Assembly: GCA_944472155.2 (NCBI GenBank)
Contig: OX235279.1
Location: 64,965,543 to 65,029,542, forward strand
Reading direction: 5' to 3'
Length of the DNA stretch: 64,000 nt
Source of the DNA: Trichobilharzia szidati
Taxonomy: Eukaryota; Platyhelminthes; Trematoda; Strigeidida; Schistosomatidae
Made by a program: the position numbers and the translations under genes
Shown here: in pieces, positions 24,201 to 36,345 of the stretch
Layout of the letters: each line of letters begins with the position of its first letter
Position numbering within the stretch: position 1 is the first letter of the stretch
Notes under the pieces: model-generated
Databases searched by the model: none
Seen by the model: the letters and a program-made list of their open reading frames with translations, nothing else
What the model was told of the DNA's origin: nothing

Positions 24201-25009
24201 GTCATCAAAAATGTTCGAATTAAAAACATAATTGAACAGTGAAAACAATAAGAATTAGAGAAAGTTTAACATGGTGTGTTGGATGGAAAATAAGGTAGAC
24301 TAGTGATACAGGCAGACAAAGTGATACAAACATATTCTTTACTATTCCATGGTATTTCTGTGTGAGCTATATTCCAAACTAATTTGTTTTCGAAACGTTG
24401 GTTCTCAGGTTTAAACTTAAATCCCAAAATGATGTCAGTTTCAAAACCACTGAAATTAGTTCTGGACAGGTGATTTTTCCGGTTCTGCAGCTCTTCAGCT
24501 ATATGCCTCTAGCCCCAAAGAGGATCCACTCCGTGATCTTCAGAGGCGAAATGTGTCTGCCAACTATTAGAGCAATGGTGTGGAACTTAGTGGCCAAAGA
24601 ACCCTGACCCATGTTAGTTCGCATTTTATAACACTACTTTCAGCCAAGGTCACTGTTGGGTATCTGTGATGATATCCGCCTTGGCATGCTTGATATACTG
24701 AATATAATTGCAATTGCACAACGAAGTGAATTAAATCATCGACATGGTTTTTTCGCTGATCTATTTCATGTCTAGATTAGTATTTGTCGTGCACTGATTA
24801 AAACGTAAAGTCATTCATATTTAGAAACAAAACTCACTACTACACAAGAGCTTGTCTATTTGACTAGGCAATTTATCGAGTATGCATGGTCATTCATATG
24901 CTAATCAAGTCATATCCGTAGTTTACAGTTAAATTTAAAATCTGTTGGGAAATGTCAAATAAAACTTTGACATAAGAATAAAACATGTGCACTATGGTAG
25001 AGTGTAATT
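21258..25009 (+). other. Intron 3 of the PIP4P-like gene (first part)
   Basis: AT-rich DNA without a recognised element. Frames at 23573-23797 and 24398-24607 have no family resemblance. The predicted intron runs to 63664, about 42 kb, and contains all the elements listed below. Confidence 0.45.
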
Positions 25010-25323
25010 CCATTATGGGTAAATTTTGTTTTGATAGAGTCTCACAGTGTTATACAGTAATGTTCACTGATGACGTTTCGAGCACAATTTATTGCTCATA
25101 ATCATATCAAGGTAATCACACGACTTCCTAAATTCATTTATGTAGTTCCGTTGTTTTTCACTTGATTTTCACTTGATTTGATTCGTAGTAATATTTTCCA
25201 TATTTCGGGTATGAGTGATGAGTCATTCCTATTGCATGTGTTGGGTGTAGTTCGATGAACAAGGATTCAGTAATCAACCTCTCTCTCCACCTACCTAGAT
25301 TACTTTTTAGAATTTTAACCCTC
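25010..25323 (-). repeat. Left arm of the Penelope-like inverted repeat
   Basis: About 314 bases, from CATTATGGGTAAATTTTG to TTAGAATTTTAACCCTC. The reverse complement is found at 26911-27223. It includes the last roughly 55 codons of the endonuclease on the minus strand. Fragments of the outer part recur at 8896-9002, 20011-20360 and 20653-20692. Confidence 0.9.
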
Positions 25324-25601
25324 TCCCACCCTATTGTGTGGTTGTGTGTTAATGCATGCATTGCAATTGCCGAGCTTTTTTCTAAATTACTTATCTTCTC
25401 TGGGTCAACCATTCTTACCTTAGCTAAATTCTTATGTTCTGACAATCTGACTACCCCTGACCTACTAGTTTGACCTATGTAGTTGACCTCACAGTCATTG
25501 CAGGGTATTTTGTAAATTATATTATTTTGTCTAATTGGGTCCACTGGGTCTTTTAACCTACAGAGCTTGTCCCTGAGTGAGTTTGTAGGTTTAAATGCCA
25601 C
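25158..25601 (-). CDS. Penelope GIY-YIG endonuclease domain
   Basis: A 147-codon open frame that is the C-terminal endonuclease of the Penelope-like polyprotein, not a free-standing gene. Near residues 28-44 it reads IIYKIPCNDCEVNYIGQT, the GIY-YIG pair with the CxxC between them that marks Penelope endonucleases. An Arg follows about eight residues later (RLSEHKNL), with conserved His and Glu. This domain nicks the target DNA for target-primed reverse transcription. The upstream frame continues in another phase with the RT, so the true protein start is in the RT N-terminus; the ATG here is internal. The domain itself shows no stop or missing key residue that I can see. Confidence 0.85.
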   Translation of the reverse strand: MAFKPTNSLRDKLCRLKDPVDPIRQNNIIYKIPCNDCEVNYIGQTSRSGVVRLSEHKNLAKVRMVDPEKISNLEKSSAIAMHALTHNHTIGWERVKILKSNLGRWRERLITESLFIELHPTHAIGMTHHSYPKYGKYYYESNQVKIK

Positions 25602-25693
25602 TCTAATTCCTGCTTTATTCAGAATCCTACGTAGGGTCTCAGATGTCCCCTCCTTATATGGTATAACAGTGGATGACTTATATTCTCTCTTAT

Positions 25694-26880
25694 TTATGTT
25701 ATCATTACTAGTTCCACAATTATTTTTTGGCCTTTAGTTATCTTCCTAATGAATTTTAAAGGATAATTATTCAACACCAACGCTTCTTCTATCTGTTTTA
25801 TCTCGTCCTTTAGGTCTTTTTTTGTGCTACTTAGTGCTATGGCTCGGTTTGTTAGACACTTAACTAAGCCTGCCTTAACAGTTAACGGATGCGACGAATT
25901 AAAATCTAAATATCTATTAGAATGCGTTGGTTTTCTATACACACTAGTGTGAAGTTTACCTTCTTCTATTCGTTTTATTTTACAATCTAGCATAGCTAAC
26001 TCTCCTTGTTCATCTTCCGATTCAAATGTGAATTTTATCCCCTCTACTAGTGAGTTAATATGTGTCAAGAAGCTAGAGATATGTTCTGTTTTTAACACTG
26101 TGAAAGTGTCATCCACATATCTCTACCATATTTTTGGAGTAGGATTAAACGTATTAAGAGCCATATTTTCCCAGCTATCCATAAATATATGTGCTACAAT
26201 AGGGGATATTGGTGGTCCCGTTGCTACACCTTCAGTTTGTCTGTATATTTTGCCTTAAAATTTAAAGATAGTAGATGTGAGGCACAATTAAATTCCTAAA
26301 ATAATTTCATCAATGGGTAGTTTCGTCCTATAAGTGAGTTCAGGGTCTGCAGTTAATTCTAAAGCCATATTGATTGGTATGTTAGTATAAAGACTGGTTA
26401 TATCAAAACTAACCATTGTTTCATCATTCTCTAGTTGAATGTCACTTAGTTTATTTTTCATCTCAAATGAATTAGTTAGCCTAGACTTTGAGCGATTTCT
26501 AATGGGGCATAATATTAGAGCTAAGTGTTTTGATAATTCATAAGTAGAAGTATTCCTAAAATCTACTATTGGTCGTATGGCGTACCCTGGTTTATGTATT
26601 TCAATAGTACCATACATTCTGCTAGCATTATTAGTTTTAGGTATTAAATTAAACCATTTTGGCTCACCCAGTGCGTATTAATTCCGCTGTTGATTTTTTA
26701 ACCTTATTCATTATTGTATCTACGGGCTTCTTAATTTCCTCATATGGACCCATCTCAATATGTTCAGTGACTTTCTTGATATAGTCAGACTTATCCAAGA
26801 CTACTGTCGAGTTTCCTTTGTCAGCTCTTGTAATGACGATGTTTTTTATCTTGTTTTAGACTAATTAAAGCCAGTTTTTC
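25694..26880 (-). pseudogene. Penelope reverse transcriptase, frameshifted
   Basis: Minus-strand pieces in family order. 26850-26790 reads TRADKGNSTVVLDKSDYIKK, the N-terminal 'DKG' block. 26617-26288 reads IEIHKPGYAIRPIVDFRNTS, then SFDITSLYTNIP, RT blocks A and surrounding. About 26250-26170 reads EGVATGPPISPIVAHIFMDS, block B. About 26125-26105 has the catalytic YVDDTF just after an in-frame TAG. 26116-25694 is the thumb and linker (MLDCKIKRIEEGKLHTSVYR, then KPTHSNRYL). Catalytic Asp residues are present, but several frame changes and stops (for example the TAG before YVDD) break the reading. Telomerase-like RT of this class is expected to act by target priming in the nucleus. Confidence 0.85.
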
Positions 26881-26910
26881 CGATGTTGTTAAGTTTGGCA
26901 GAGGTGAGGG

Positions 26911-27223
26911 AGGGTTAAAATTCTAAAAAGTAATCTAGGTAGGTGGAGAGAGAGGTTGATTACTGAATCCTTGTTCATCGAACTACACCCAACACATGCA
27001 ATAGGAATGACTCATCACTCATACCCGAAATATGGAAAATATTACTACGAATCAAATCAAGTGAAAATCAAGTGAAAAACAACGGAACTACATAAATGAA
27101 TTTAGGAAGTCGTGTGATTACCTTGATATGATTATGAGCAATAAATTGTGCTCGAAACGTCATCAGTGAACATTACTGTATAACACTGTGAGACTCTATC
27201 AAAACAAAATTTACCCATAGTGG
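26911..27223 (+). repeat. Right arm of the Penelope-like inverted repeat
   Basis: Reverse-complement partner of 25010-25323, beginning AGGGTTAAAATTCTAAAAAG and ending AAAATTTACCCATAGTGG. It lies upstream of the RT with the 3'-end sequence in opposite orientation, so the whole element has about 1.59 kb of unique DNA between two arms. Confidence 0.9.
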
Positions 27224-28660
27224 CAAACAGAACTTTCCTTTAAAAGCATAAGATATTTGAATATGGTTTTGGGCTATGTGAAGAAATCTAACTTGTTTTT
27301 CCTTTCACAGCCACTTCATAACATTATTCGCAGTCATCACATTTTCATTTTTAATGTCCTGATTTTGCTCCATTTTGAGGTGCAGTGATCTCGTGTGATA
27401 CATTTAGGCTGCAACTGATCTCTGTTTGTTGTTAAGACAAACAATATCCTAAGCCTATGTACGGTCGTGAGATAGGAAAAATTGACAAGAATTTAAAGTC
27501 CAATGTAGATTTACTCATAGTCGCTGCTAATGATATCCTCACTGTTCCTTTATGATTCCCTCTACTGTGACATCTACCCTAAGAGCTCTGTACACTGTGT
27601 AAACATTTTGTAAAGAATGAAGCCCATATTATCCAACGAGATATAAGCTTATCAAATTTGGTGGATTGTTTTCAAAGCTTTACGACGTGCCACAACCACA
27701 TGGATAGAACTTAATTGTCATCTGAAAATAGACCAAGAAAAAAACTATCATGTTCATCTTTTATGTAAAAATCTCTTCATATACACATAATAACTGGTGT
27801 TAATATCTCAGCAGATCATTTTGTATTACCATCGTCGGTGGGTAGTTATGTTTTGCGCAATAAAGTAGATTGCCTTTATTCAATCCATGTTGACAAGATG
27901 TAGCAGACATTGTTAACGACATTTAGTATTCTTAAATTTTTTGCTACGAAAAGCTTTCAAAAGTAATCACTAGATTAAACTCAACTTAAATTTTACTTGA
28001 GTCACTTGTATGCTTAAGAAGGAACTATAACTTTATTACAGACCTATAGGTCAACGTTCGCTGTCTCAAATGTACAGAATCAGACCATTTTTAATCATGG
28101 AATATTTCATGTCCACGTATTATTGTTATCTGAATAGTTAAATTGTAAAGTTATATACATGTTCGCAGACGCATATGCTCAAAAGGTGTGATAATTCATA
28201 TGATCTCCTTACTAATCCCAAATACATTTGTATGTATATAGTATTGTTATCATGGTTCTGAACTCTTGATCCGGGAGAGTAAAATGCTCTCTGCTCAACT
28301 GTCTGTCTTCTTCGTCTCAAGCATCATGTATCAGTAGTATTGTGTTGTGGTGGTTGTCATTGCAAATAACAACTAGAACAGTGGGTTCACAAATCTGCTA
28401 GTTGTTTTGACCGTCATATCAATATGTTATGTGCAAGTACATGGAAATTGTGGGTGTAAGTGTGGCTTTCATACTAAGTGAATCGTCCTAGTGGCTTTGG
28501 TTAAGTCTACTACATATTTTGCATTCGTGTCTAATTTGTCTCCACTGAGGGCCTTTAATTGGATCCTGAATGTATGAGAATTTGGTTCCACATATGACAT
28601 GGAAACTTTCGTATAACTGCCTGGTATTTTTTATCGTAAAAATTGAGCCCATTTACCCGT
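27224..28660. other. No gene recognised
   Basis: AT-rich, with only short frames. It separates the Penelope element from the next LINE relic. Confidence 0.4.
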
Positions 28661-30413
28661 TAGGACTAGAATTAAGCCGTGCTCTGACATTACGCAGGAC
28701 AAGTTTTCGTTACACAAGAAGCGACTTACGTTCTGCAGCCCACAGATAGGTAGTTACACTACTTTGCATTTTTCCAGTTTGAAAGTTGTACCACTCACCT
28801 GTGCCCAGTCTTACAGAAGTTTTAAATCTGTCTATAGCCTATCTTAGTATTCCGAGCACTTCGTCGCTCTCTAGGTCTTAACGTCATCAGCGTAAAAATG
28901 AGCCCGCAGGCATGGTAGGTCATCGATAAAAGTTAGAAAAATAAAATAGGAGAAAGGATGGTTCGTCGGGCTCACCAATTGTTGTGCTGCTATATTTTGA
29001 CTACACTAGCGTACACGTATATCTTAGTACTTCTTCGCGTTTATAATTGTGACCTAACGTTGCGATTACTCGACATCCACAACGTAATTCAAAAGGCACT
29101 TGCGAAGGAATACGATAGTGTATTATTGCAGCAATCAAAATTCAAAAATCGAGCGAGTACAAAAAATGTATCAATTGTTAACATGCAAGATTTAGAGTAA
29201 TATACAAATCAAAGTACAATTACACAATGAAGGTATAGTACTATGATGAGTAATAAAATGGGTCACTACAGGTTCTCTTCCACTCCTTTAACAGTTTCTC
29301 TGAATACATGGAGTGTTGGACGGGTCACATATAGTGCGGAGGGCTTCAGCTCATGCTTTCAAAATGGACGGCCTAATGTTGTCACAACCCGGGGACTTTC
29401 TAGACCTGATTTTCCGCCACTTCCCCAGTACCGTTTCGGAGTTTATCTGGTGTGTGCTCATTGGGTTATCTCTTGGTAAGTCAACAGTGCAGACTTTACG
29501 GCCTGTACTGATAATACCTACAGTGCTATTAGTCTGTCTGCCTACGTAAAATGTATTAAACATACATAAACTAGTGAGATATTGACCATTTGGTCGTCCT
29601 AAAGTGCATGCCCCACTGACACTTGTGTTGCATCGGCTCCTTACTTTCAAGTATACTTCATGGCCAGTCTGACTCTTAGAGAGCTACACGTAAACCTAGC
29701 CTTCCGCTTTCCTTCCAAAACATGCTGCATGTCTCTCTTCAACCATGAGGATCGTTCTTTAGGTTTTAGTGTGATTAGAGGGACATTATCTGAGATGGCT
29801 ATGCAAGTGACCACTTTTGCCATTTCCGAATGTTCCTCTACTTTTAACTCAGCCTAGTCTGTGGGCCACTCTGCTCCAAACAAAAGTCTTCGCATTTCAG
29901 GGTAGTCAGCTTTGATATAGCACAGACAGCATCAAGTAACATCCCACTGTAAGTGCTCACAAAGAAACAGATTAAACGCTATGACTGCATGGTTACTGCT
30001 CCTTGGGGGCCATAATTTGAAGTTTTTTGACGAGTAACTAGTCACTAGTTAGGATATAATTGATGAATTTCTGTTAAGGCCTTGTCGTCGACGCTATCAA
30101 TCAATATGACATTTCTAATGGTGTGCAGCAGATTTCGAAAGAATTTTCCGTGAGCAAACTCTGACCCAAGGTTAAGAGGAGAAGCACTTAAGTCTCCAGC
30201 TACAGTGGTCTGGTCATAGCTCAAGTCCCGTATCCCTGTGACGGTGCTTAGCAGTAGCCGGTTGTGTTCTGCTCCGCAGGTGGGTGATCGATAGATGCCA
30301 CCCAATAAATAGCCGGTGTGGCAGATGGTGAAATGGGACCATATATAATCTGGGAGGTCATTAAGTGGTGAATTCCTCTTTATTTCACACAGCCCACCAC
30401 GGCTTCTTATCAT
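28661..30413 (-). pseudogene. Jockey/CR1-group LINE, broken copy (minus)
   Basis: Same family as the plus-strand relic at 33.9-36.3 kb. On the minus strand 30413-30045 holds the end of the endonuclease: YIWSHFTICHTGYLLGGIYR then SPTCGA, and TTVAGDLSASPLNLGSEFAHGKFF (compare GDFNALSLNLG...YAEGK in the other copy). 29650-29351 reads RPNGQYLTSLCMF...KWRKIRSRKSPGCDNIRPSIL, the stretch just before the RT domain (compare GPNGQYLTSLEM...KSPGFDHIRPSVL). Near 28980-28870 FIDDLPCLRAHFYADDV carries an RT YADD motif. Stops and frame changes throughout make it inactive. Confidence 0.8.
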
Positions 30414-30476
30414 CTTTGTACATAAAGAGAAGACTAGTGTTTACTATCATTCATTTTAGTTCTGAATAGAGCACAT

Positions 30477-33400
30477 TCATTTCGTCCTGTACTCCACAAT
30501 TCTCTTTAGTTGGCCCCACAATTCCTCATAAGCTCTTATCACCTCCTCATACGGTCTCATCCATGTCCACTCGGGCATCCACCGCATCGCTCCCCTAGGC
30601 AGGTTCCACCCTAGGGCCCAGCATATGATATCACTCAACGGTCCCCTCAGTGTGTTCGGCCCGTATCCCTCTTTTTCTGCATATGTATTGGGCGGCAGGT
30701 TCTTGGTTGGTTTCTTCCCAAAGTTTCTTGTTATTAATTCTTTCTGGCTTGCCATCTGGTGTTCGGTATGGATTAGTGAAGGCTGCTGCTGATAATAATA
30801 TATTTTTTCGTGTTTATGAAGGAACAATAAAAGTTTGTACCAAGTTTCTGACCCATATAGACCGATTGACTTAACATTTGTGTCGAAAATCACAATCTTG
30901 TTTTCTTCATGCTGAATAAAGAAAATTTCCAAAGTGATTTCCTATCTGATTCTGGTCTTGACATCTTCATCCTTTCCTTCGGTGATCGAAACGGTGCTGT
31001 GAAGATAAGTGAAGTCCGTTGATGGTGATTGGTATTTGTTCTTGTTGGTTGGTTATTTGCGTCATCTCCGTCATATCTATATTTACTTGAACTCCTGTTT
31101 TTTCTGCTTCTCATGCCATCTTGTTGGTTCTTGCCTGTTAGTTACCGAGTTTTTGGGACATCAGACGTAAATCAATCGCGAAATACAGGTCTTTTAGACT
31201 CTTCCTATGCGTCCAACGTATTCCTGTCTTCTCACTACCCGCAGTCTGACGCCTAACACAGACCACCACAATTGGGAATTTGATCGCGGGTGATAATACG
31301 CAGTCTTGTGTTACTTGTCGTTCCAACGTGTTCCTGTCTTATCGCTAACAATGGTCTGTTGCATGATACAGTCTGCCACAAATGAAAATACCATCTGTGA
31401 CAGTATGCACCCTTGTCTTACTACCTGTATTCACTCCGAAGCCATCGCTGAATCTTCCATTGCGGATCATTTGACATGCGCCATTATCATATAGCAGTTG
31501 AATGAGGTTGATGAAAATATGTGGAACTCCACAGTGTTGAAGTGTATTCTAAGTTATTTCGTGGTCAACGCTGGTGAAAGCCTTTCCAAAGTCGACAAAG
31601 TGAAGTAGAAATTTGACTGCAATTCTTCGCTTTGTTTGACGATGATGCGTACAGTTGCTTCCTCTGAATCCAACTGGCTTCGGCTGGAATTCTAGATTCA
31701 GTGCTTCGTTTGTTTTTCGTAGGATGACACCACATAATTTTTTTGCTTGGACAAGAGAATAATACAGAGCAAATTCCTGCTGAGTCTCGAGTCGCTCTTC
31801 GTTAGTAGTTTCTTTCGATTAGCATGTATTTTTTTTCCTGCCAAACATTTTGCTGTAGTGGGGTCAGCATATTCGCTGAAGACTCTGGATAAGGTTTTCA
31901 CTCTGTGCAGTAATGCTGCCTTCATCTCATTCAGTAGCTTGACAGCTTTCGAGATTTCTGCTTTTGTTGGAGGGCTGGTGTCAGCAGATCTGTGCCTGCT
32001 GTTGATGATATTTCTGAAAGAGTGGCAGGTGATAGTCAGTTAAATAGTTCTTTGTTTTCCCTGTTTCTCTGCTTTGGGAAGTAAGTTCCCTTGACCATTT
32101 TTCATAGGTTTCATCTATGTTGATGCCTTCCAAGATAGGGACCTGGCTATTTGATTTAATACTGTGTCTTGTCTTACCTGCGGTATCTAGTGCCTCAGTT
32201 TACAGTGTGTTGTGTACCCATCTTTTAACTCCCCTAGCACCTCCACCCCTTAATTCAGTCTGTTACAGACTGTATTCACTTCATCTTTTTGCTGTCCATC
32301 TTTATATTACTTCATCTTCTATTTCACTGCCGCCAATTTTTATCTAATGGCTTTCAGATATCTGTGGAGAGCTAATCCTTGTCTTGCCTCTTCTGCTGTC
32401 CCACAAAGGCTCCACATACTCCCTGAAACATCACTTTCAGAGAGTTTCAGTCATCTTCCTTACAGATTCCCTCGGTGATGTTATGTAATATCTCCGACTA
32501 TGGTGCACTAAAGATGTTGCTCTCAGTTTTGTACTTCAGGGTATGAGTGTTGAATTGCGGTCTAACTCCAGATTCTTTGGAGACTCTGAGCTTCATATTA
32601 AAGCTCTCATTTAGAAACCCACCTTTCTATCGATATAATTAATCAAACTTCTGACGGGTAACTGTTGATGGAGTAGAAGACTAATATTTTTTTTATGAAT
32701 TTCTGTTTTTGAAAGGGCAGCAGACAGCCGATTCAGAAGAAAATCTAGTCAAACAAACGTAAAAACACATAATGCAGTAGATGAAGGAAGTCTTCAAAAT
32801 TATAAAGAAGATATTGTTTTCATACTTGGTCGCTCATTATATCCTTCTGAATTCCTCACTTACTTAATATATCTGATTTGCCATAGCATGCTATGTAGTA
32901 GGGGCTCTACATACTTGCACTAGAAAATGGTCTGAGTCCCCATCTGCTCCCCTTCGCAAATTCATGTTCAGCAAACTTCGTCTCATCTTCCTTGAGAATG
33001 CGATGAAATCTACCTAATTTTTGTGTTTGCTCCTCAGGTGAAATCCATACCACGTAGTACTAGTACACGCTCCATCCTATACCTGAATCGTCTCTCGCTC
33101 TGAAGTCTGCGAGGTGTTCTTTGTTCTCATTTATTTCACCAGGAACTCACAAGTCCATGATGAGTCCTCTTCCTATGTCGTCTGATGCCAGCATGACATT
33201 CAGATGATCCGTAAGGATTCTGATGTTGCCACTTGAGATCTTATCCAATACTGCGTGCAGCTTTGCACAGGAATATTCCTTATTCTCTTGTTATGAGTTG
33301 TTTGTATACATGTAGCATTGAAAAACTATAGCTTTCCTTCCTATTGAGTTGAAAATTGCTGTCAAAACAATGAAGAAGGAGATTATTTAACATCGCGAAA

Positions 33401-33600
33401 GAACCCTGGCTGTTATTGGTGACACTTAGATAGCTACCCCCTCAGTGTGTTCGTGTTTGTCTTCCAGATGACCGGTGTAGATAATTACATTTGCAGGTAG
33501 CATTTAGAAAGTTCACACCAACTCCACCAGATCGCACAGATTTCTATCAAATCTTAGCCATATCTTCTCATTAGTTTGCAACCTTCATAGGGTCCCGAGC
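30477..33600 (-). pseudogene. RTE-clade LINE, copy 2 (SR2-like), broken
   Basis: Minus-strand order from 33600: endonuclease remains (IIYTGHLEDKHEHTEGVAI, about 33480-33430), a long decayed linker, RT blocks (about 31620-31500: LLHFVDFGKAFTSVDHEI, the RTE block A), GIRWTHRKSLKDLYFAIDLRLMSQ (31240-31150, the block that should contain FADD, here FAID), then FDTNVKSIGLYGSETW (30870-30830) and a C-terminal tail to 30477. The catalytic double Asp is altered in the same region as in copy 1 but differently. Two relics of one family, both antisense to the host gene, have decayed independently. Confidence 0.82.
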
Positions 33601-33879
33601 TTCACACAATGTAAGAAAATATTCAAGGGACTTATTAGTGGGCTCCATAACGGTACAAATGATAAGGGTAAAAGTCCGAGTTAATGAAAGTATATTGTAG
33701 CAGTATATTTTAAAAAAACATTTGGTGAGTTATAGAAATTAAGGGTTACTTAGTGATACGGTTAAAGTCCACTGCTACAAAATATTAATATAATCCACAG
33801 AAGTGTTAACTGCTAAGGTCGTGTCTACTAGTAAAAGCTGTGCACCAGTTGTAAAACAGTCTTTGAATGAGGATGAGGG

Positions 33880-36345
33880 ATACGAGACTTGAGCTATGAC
33901 CTAATCACCATAGTTGGAGATTTCAATGCCCTATCACTGAACCTTGGCTAGGGGTATGCTGAAGGAAAATATGACCGAAATCTACTGCAAACTATTTGAA
34001 ATACAGAATTGACTTAGAATGTTGGAAATGACACTAGGTGGGGTCCTAGTGGAAAGTCATCAAAAGTAGACTACACTCTAACTAGTGAACAACTACTCGT
34101 CGAAAAGGTCCAAATCATGACTCCTCTAGGAAGTATTGACCATGCAGTCATAGGTTTCGATCTCGTTCTCCGTGATCATTTGCAGTGGAACGTTACGGGA
34201 CCATGTCTCTGTTACAGCAAGGCTGACTACGCTGAAATGCGGAGGCTCTTGTCCGACGCAGACTGGCTATTAGCATGGGATGAGCTATCTGTGGATGAAC
34301 ACTCAGAGGTGGTAAGAAAGATTATTCATGACGTAATCTCGGATACCGTCCTTTTAGTCACAACACAGCCCAAAAGAAAGTCATCATGGTTAAAGAGAGG
34401 CACGCAACGTATTCTGCAAGCAAAGCGGAAGGTTTGGTTTCCGTGGCGCGTATCTAAGAGTCAGATCGACCACGATGCATACCTGGAACTAAGAAACCGG
34501 TGCAATGCAAGAGTCAGGAGGGACAGGAGGTCATTCCAGGCCAACCTTGCTAAAAAACTCCCAGCGAACCCCAAAAACTTCTACCGATTCATGTCGGAAA
34601 GGAAACCAACCAACCAGGAGTCATGCGCCTTAGTAGGCCCAAACGGTCAATATCTCACTAGTCTGGAGATGGCTGAAACATCCAGTTTAGCCTTCGCCAA
34701 ACAGTCAAACAGCAACGTAGGTATTACCGTTACGGACCTAAATGGTGGCACCACTATTTCACAGGAGGAAGAACTAATGGCCACTCCCCAAATAAACCTC
34801 GCAATGGTTCTAAGAGAGCTACAGCGACTCACACTTTGGAAGTCCCCAGGTTTTGACCACATCAGGCCATCTGTTCTGAAACAGTGCGCTGAAGAATCTG
34901 TAGGCTGTTATGTGACTTGTTCCAACACTATATGGAATCGGGGAAACTGCCAAGGGAGTGGAAAAAAGGCATTCTTTCTCCGATCTCCAAGGGTGGGGAT
35001 AAGCAAAATGCCACTAGTTATAGACCAGTAACTTTACTCCCAGTAGTATCAAAAGTATTGGAAAGTATTATTGACGATCACATCAGGAAATATCTCGATA
35101 GGTCTAATATACCCCATGAAGCCCAACACGTTTTGAGGAAAGGAAGATCCTGCGTTACTAACCTACCATCAGCTTGGGACGATTGGACATCATGCTGGGA
35201 TATGAATGTTCCAGTCCATGTGGTGTTCCTAGACTTTGAGAAGGCATTCGAAACTGCTCACCATGACCTCCTACACAAAATAAGCCAGGCAGGTTTAGGT
35301 AAGCCACCTTTGTCATGGTTAAAGGACTACCTAACTGAAAGGCAATTTTGCACTAAGGTCAGTCGAGCCCAATCATCTTGGCACAGCTCGTCATCAGGAG
35401 TGTCGCAGTGTTTTATCCTAGGACCACTGATATTTTTGATTTTCATCAATGATCTACCGTGCCGTCTGAGTTACCCGGCTCTTCTATACGCTTACGACTT
35501 GAAGATATGGAGGGCGATAAAGTGCCAGGAGGACTCAGATTGGCTACAGGAAGGTCTATACCTTCTGGAAGACTGGGCGGTGGCCAGTTGCATGACTTTT
35601 AACCTGAAAAGTGCAAGGTATTGAAGTTACGCACTTGTAGACTGCAGAATGCAAGTTACACCCTACGCCATGAAAGCTTGTCCTGCACAACGTCGGAACG
35701 TGACTTAGGTCTAGTTCTAAAGGAGAAAATGGACAAGTATAAATTACACGGGGGATGTAGCGAGGGCATTTGCGGTCATACACTTCACACACAGACAGTT
35801 AGCAGCATTCACTCCTGAGCTCTTTCTAAGGTTGTATAAAACATACGTCAGACCGCATCTTGAAGTGCATAATATCATTGCACCCCGACTGCTTAAAAGA
35901 GACGCCAATCTCCTGGAAGGAGCCCAACGACGGGCAACAAAAGGAGTGGTTGGTCTCCGAAATGAACCTTGTAATGAAAAGCTGAAGAAATTAGGTCTAT
36001 TCACACTTAGCTATCGTCGTCATAGGGGGATTTAATTATTGCCTATAAAATAACGAATGACCAGAACCACACAAACAACGGTGTTCTGCCATTGAGTGGG
36101 TATAGGCTCCCTCGTTGAAATCCTAGAAGGATAGCTCATCAGAGGGCGAGGACCCGGTGCGCTCCCTTTTTAAGCGAAGGCTGTACCACCATGCAACATC
36201 CAAATGGCCTATCCCCTTAAAATCGCATACACCATTCAAGGGTAGACAATTAAACTTGTCGTTTTACTTCTTTACATTCTCTCCCGTCTTACTCTCCTGA
36301 CAGCTTTAACTACACCTATTATTATTATAATTATTACCGGTATAT
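33880..36345 (+). pseudogene. Jockey/CR1-group LINE, broken copy (plus)
   Basis: Starts within the endonuclease (YDLITIVGDFNALSLNLG, 33890-33950). The 34117-35031 frame holds the endonuclease end (IDHAVIGFDL, from the SDH block) and the linker up to KSPGFDHIRPSVL. A frameshift near 34915 moves to 34917-35624 with the RT: REWKKGILSPISKGGDK, SYRPVTLLPVVSKVLE, FLDFEKAFETAHHDLL, SSSGVSQCFILGPLIFL. The catalytic box reads LYAYDLKIW, with Tyr (TAC, 35493-35495) in place of the first Asp of YADD. After a stop the C-terminal part continues in 35832-36035 (YKTYVRPHLE). The 3' end is an ATT run near 36316-36334. Dead by sequence. Confidence 0.85.

Larger units (their letters stand above)
25010..27223 (-). 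mobile_element. Penelope-like element with inverted terminal arms
   Basis: A 2.2-kb minus-strand Penelope-like retroelement. From 5' to 3': an inverted copy of its own 3' end (26911-27223), RT (about 26880-25694), GIY-YIG endonuclease (25601-25158), then the 3' end (25010-25157). Arms at 25010-25323 and 26911-27223 are inverted and nearly identical by eye, including the endonuclease C-terminal coding bases. Penelope-like elements are known for terminal repeats in direct or inverted order. The RT frame is broken in several places while the endonuclease frame is open, so this copy is probably inactive. It lies antisense in intron 3 of the host gene. Confidence 0.88.

Noticed and set aside
25030..25080. 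CTGATGA in the plus strand of the left Penelope arm as a hammerhead core
   Set aside because: It is followed by CGTTTCGAG without a stem II and GAAA, so the core cannot form on this strand.
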